A stretch of 64,000 nucleotides of DNA from Chaetoderma sp. LZ-2023a. Taxonomy: Eukaryota > Mollusca > Caudofoveata > Chaetodermatida > Chaetodermatidae. The position numbers and the translations under genes were made by a program. Positions 62,331-64,000 of the stretch are shown piece after piece. Each line of letters opens with the position of its first letter. Position 1 is the stretch's first letter. Location of the stretch: the NCBI GenBank assembly GCA_034401795.1, contig CM067373.1, positions 35,251,443 through 35,315,442 of the forward strand, written 5' to 3'. The notes below the pieces were generated by a model, which was not told the DNA's origin, ran no database searches, and saw only the letters and a program-made list of their open reading frames with translations.

Positions 62331-62758
62331 TAAAATATCATCTACAGTTTCCAATTTTTAATCTGTCTGGGAAGAACCAGTAGTGCCACCAATCAGTTTC
62401 AGAATTTAGAGATATGGCAACAGACGGACAGAGATTTTTTTTCAAAATGCATGGGGATGATCAAGTTACCACCCCACCAACACTTGTGGACAGATACATT
62501 GCAGGAAATGTCAATTTCTCTTTCTCCGAGATCTAACAATACTCACCATTCTGTTACTTCTGTTACTTCTGATATACAGCTGGCCTTGACAGCTGGCTCT
62601 AGGACTATAGACTTAGAAAGCTTTACCGACTCCTTGGAACCGGGTACTCGGCTCCCAACTGCCGAGTACCCATCTACCATAGAGCTCATATTGTTTGCAT
62701 AGCCACCAAACAAGAGAAATCCATGGCTTGCCTCCATGGGGCTGGGAGGCAGGGTCCG

Positions 62759-62862
62759 TAACAGAATGGTGAGTATTGTTAGATCTCGGAGAAAGGAAAA
62801 TTGACATTTCCTGCATTCTTCATCGATCAATACTCACCATTCTGTTACGTCTGATATACACC
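62759..62862. repeat. DIRS D internal complementary region
   Basis: TAACAGAATGGTGAGTATTG to GACATTTCCTGCA, then TTCTTCATCGATCAATACTC to CTGATATACA: same two-part structure as in copy C. A C-run of about 17 follows at 63007-63023 in the spacer. Confidence 0.87.
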
Positions 62863-63348
62863 AGATTTGATCAGTAACCTGGTGGGAAGGGGCAACACAT
62901 AAATGCTACTTTTGCCCCTTGGAGAAAGATTTAGACTTAAAACTTGACTAATGGAGACCTAAGAGGAAAGTCAAGTTAACGGAACCGAATCACATTCGCG
63001 TCACTGCCCCCCCCCCCCCCCCCTTTTCCTCCTAAGAAAAGGGAGAGAACTCACGAACAGGTATCTCGCCTGAAACACAAATATGCCAAGAGGGTTAACA
63101 GCTCCTTGCATATTCACATGTATTAGCCTGGGAATGAGCATGAATATATATGATGAATGAACATGATATATAGACATAATACAAAAAACTCTCACTAATG
63201 AATTACCGTATGATAATTGGACTTCAGACGTACCGCCTCCAACCATTCACACAATCTGGTTGTCATCCTCACGCTCGACCATGCCTGCTTTAGGTTCTTT
63301 TCTAACCGAAGTGAAAAAAGGGTGAAGAGCAGTGTGGTCACTTAACTA

Positions 63349-63975
63349 TCATCTCAAAACACCTAAAGCGAGTGGATTGGCTGAGTCTGACACATCCCTC
63401 ATATAGTAATCCGTAAATGAGGACTCACAGTGCCATTGTGCAACAGCCATGATGTCCTCTAACGGAACACCACTGTAAAGGGCGGTCGAGGCGGCTATTC
63501 CTCTAACATTGTGTGCCCTTGCGCCTTGCACCTGGTGCCCAGTCGCCATCTCATGAGTAGTCTGAATGCATTCGACTACCCAACGAGAGATAGTATCCAT
63601 GGATGCGGCGCCATAAGGCTTCTTATGGCAGATCCACAGATGTCTATCGTTCGACCATAACGAGTCAGTCCGTTTCTTGTACTTAGTCAAAGCACGGACC
63701 GGGCACCAGACACTGGCCGGCAGAAGAATGGTGGGTGGGTACGCGTAAGCGTGCATCCCTCTCCAACTTATCGCCAGAGCGTCTGTATCGACGGCATTTG
63801 GATCTGGAATCGGCGAGACATAAGTCATGATTTGAGTATTTTCCCTTGTGGCGAACAAGTCCACGTTGGGTTTGCCCCAATGCTCGAAGATCCTTCGCAG
63901 AACTGGAGGGTTGAGGGACCATTCTGTTGGCAGAATTCTCTGTCTGCGAGACAAAGCATCCGCCAGAATGTTCAA
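63349..63975 (-). pseudogene. DIRS D fused RNase H-side/recombinase frame created by internal deletion
   Basis: An open frame of 208 codons. From 63975: NILADALSRRQRILPTEWSL, HWGKPNVDLFATRENTQIMT and HAYAYPPTILLP (post-RNase H and methyltransferase-like part). It then passes without break into ASVWCPVRALTKYKKRTDSL, AHNVRGIAASTALYSG and QWHCESSFTDYYMRD (recombinase C-terminus). In copy C these two parts are about 0.9 kb apart, so a deletion with a junction near 63716-63725 joined them in frame. The recombinase box reads HNVRG where family 1 has HDVRG; Tyr is retained. The first catalytic Arg (ARRRS) lies in the deleted part, so it cannot recombine. Confidence 0.85.
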
Positions 63976-64000
63976 TCGGCCAGGAATGTGAGCTGCTTTC

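Larger units (their letters stand above)
62500..64000 (-). mobile_element. DIRS-type retrotransposon, copy D (family 2), cut by the window end
   Basis: The left end is TGCAGGAAATGTCAATTTCT, as in copy C. The terminal repeat (62500-62700), ICR (62759-62862) and recombinase end follow in the same order. The rest of the element lies beyond 64000. Part of the pol region is deleted, joining RNase H/methyltransferase-like coding to the recombinase C-terminus. Confidence 0.9.

Overview
The window looks like nuclear DNA of a marine invertebrate, most likely a mollusc (bivalve or gastropod). There is no operon layout, no bacterial gene density, and almost every protein-coding stretch is a decayed retroelement or transposon. 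Several non-coding repeats read like families I associate with mollusc genomes: repeats carrying 'AAGGGAGATAACTC', repeats starting 'CAAGAGGCCCAAGGGGCC', and GGACGGACG tracts ending in a GC-rich hairpin. The species assignment is inference from repeat style only.

Layout. 1-10.5 kb is a three-level nest on the minus strand: a Ty3/Gypsy gag-pol remnant whose gag is split by a DIRS-type tyrosine-recombinase retroelement (copy A, 1734-10294), itself split by a 5'-truncated non-LTR element with RNase H (6099-7641, plus strand, 11-bp target duplication). 10.5-20.5 kb is gene-free: a TIR element, palindromic MITEs, and long tandem-repeat elements of Helentron/HINE-like style. 20.5-27.1 kb holds a decayed non-LTR RT, two Penelope-like elements facing each other (one with a GIY-YIG domain and a candidate hammerhead ribozyme downstream), and a composite tandem array containing a tRNA-derived SINE. 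28.3-35.6 kb is a second DIRS element of the same family (copy B), inserted into a HINE-like repeat. 36.33-36.48 kb holds the only good candidate for a host coding exon. 37.6-43.2 kb is another HINE-like repeat interrupted by a longer copy of the RNase H LINE (38135-41935). 45.6-52.6 kb is a DIRS element of a second family (copy C) sitting inside a piggyBac-like MITE. 52.8-58.7 kb is a mosaic of MITEs, a reversed SINE and a HINE-like array. 58.9-62.3 kb is a hAT (ZBED-like) transposase broken by three smaller elements, and 62.5 kb to the end is the start of a fourth DIRS copy (D, same family as C) with an internal deletion.

How the parts relate. The four DIRS copies all show the diagnostic architecture: inverted terminal repeats plus an internal complementary region, next to the recombinase end, made of the two termini joined. 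Element-encoded RT/RNase H would make the copy, and the tyrosine recombinase would insert the circle without a target duplication. In copies A, B and C the pre-insertion site can be recognised because the flanks rejoin into a known repeat or gag frame. The small elements (a piggyBac-like TTAACCC MITE family with about ten copies, and a second palindromic family with at least eight) are presumably moved by enzymes encoded elsewhere.

No tRNA or rRNA gene, CRISPR array or bacterial-type regulatory element was found. Coding calls below are nearly all pseudogenes; boundaries of decayed elements are approximate to tens of bases unless a duplication or junction is named.
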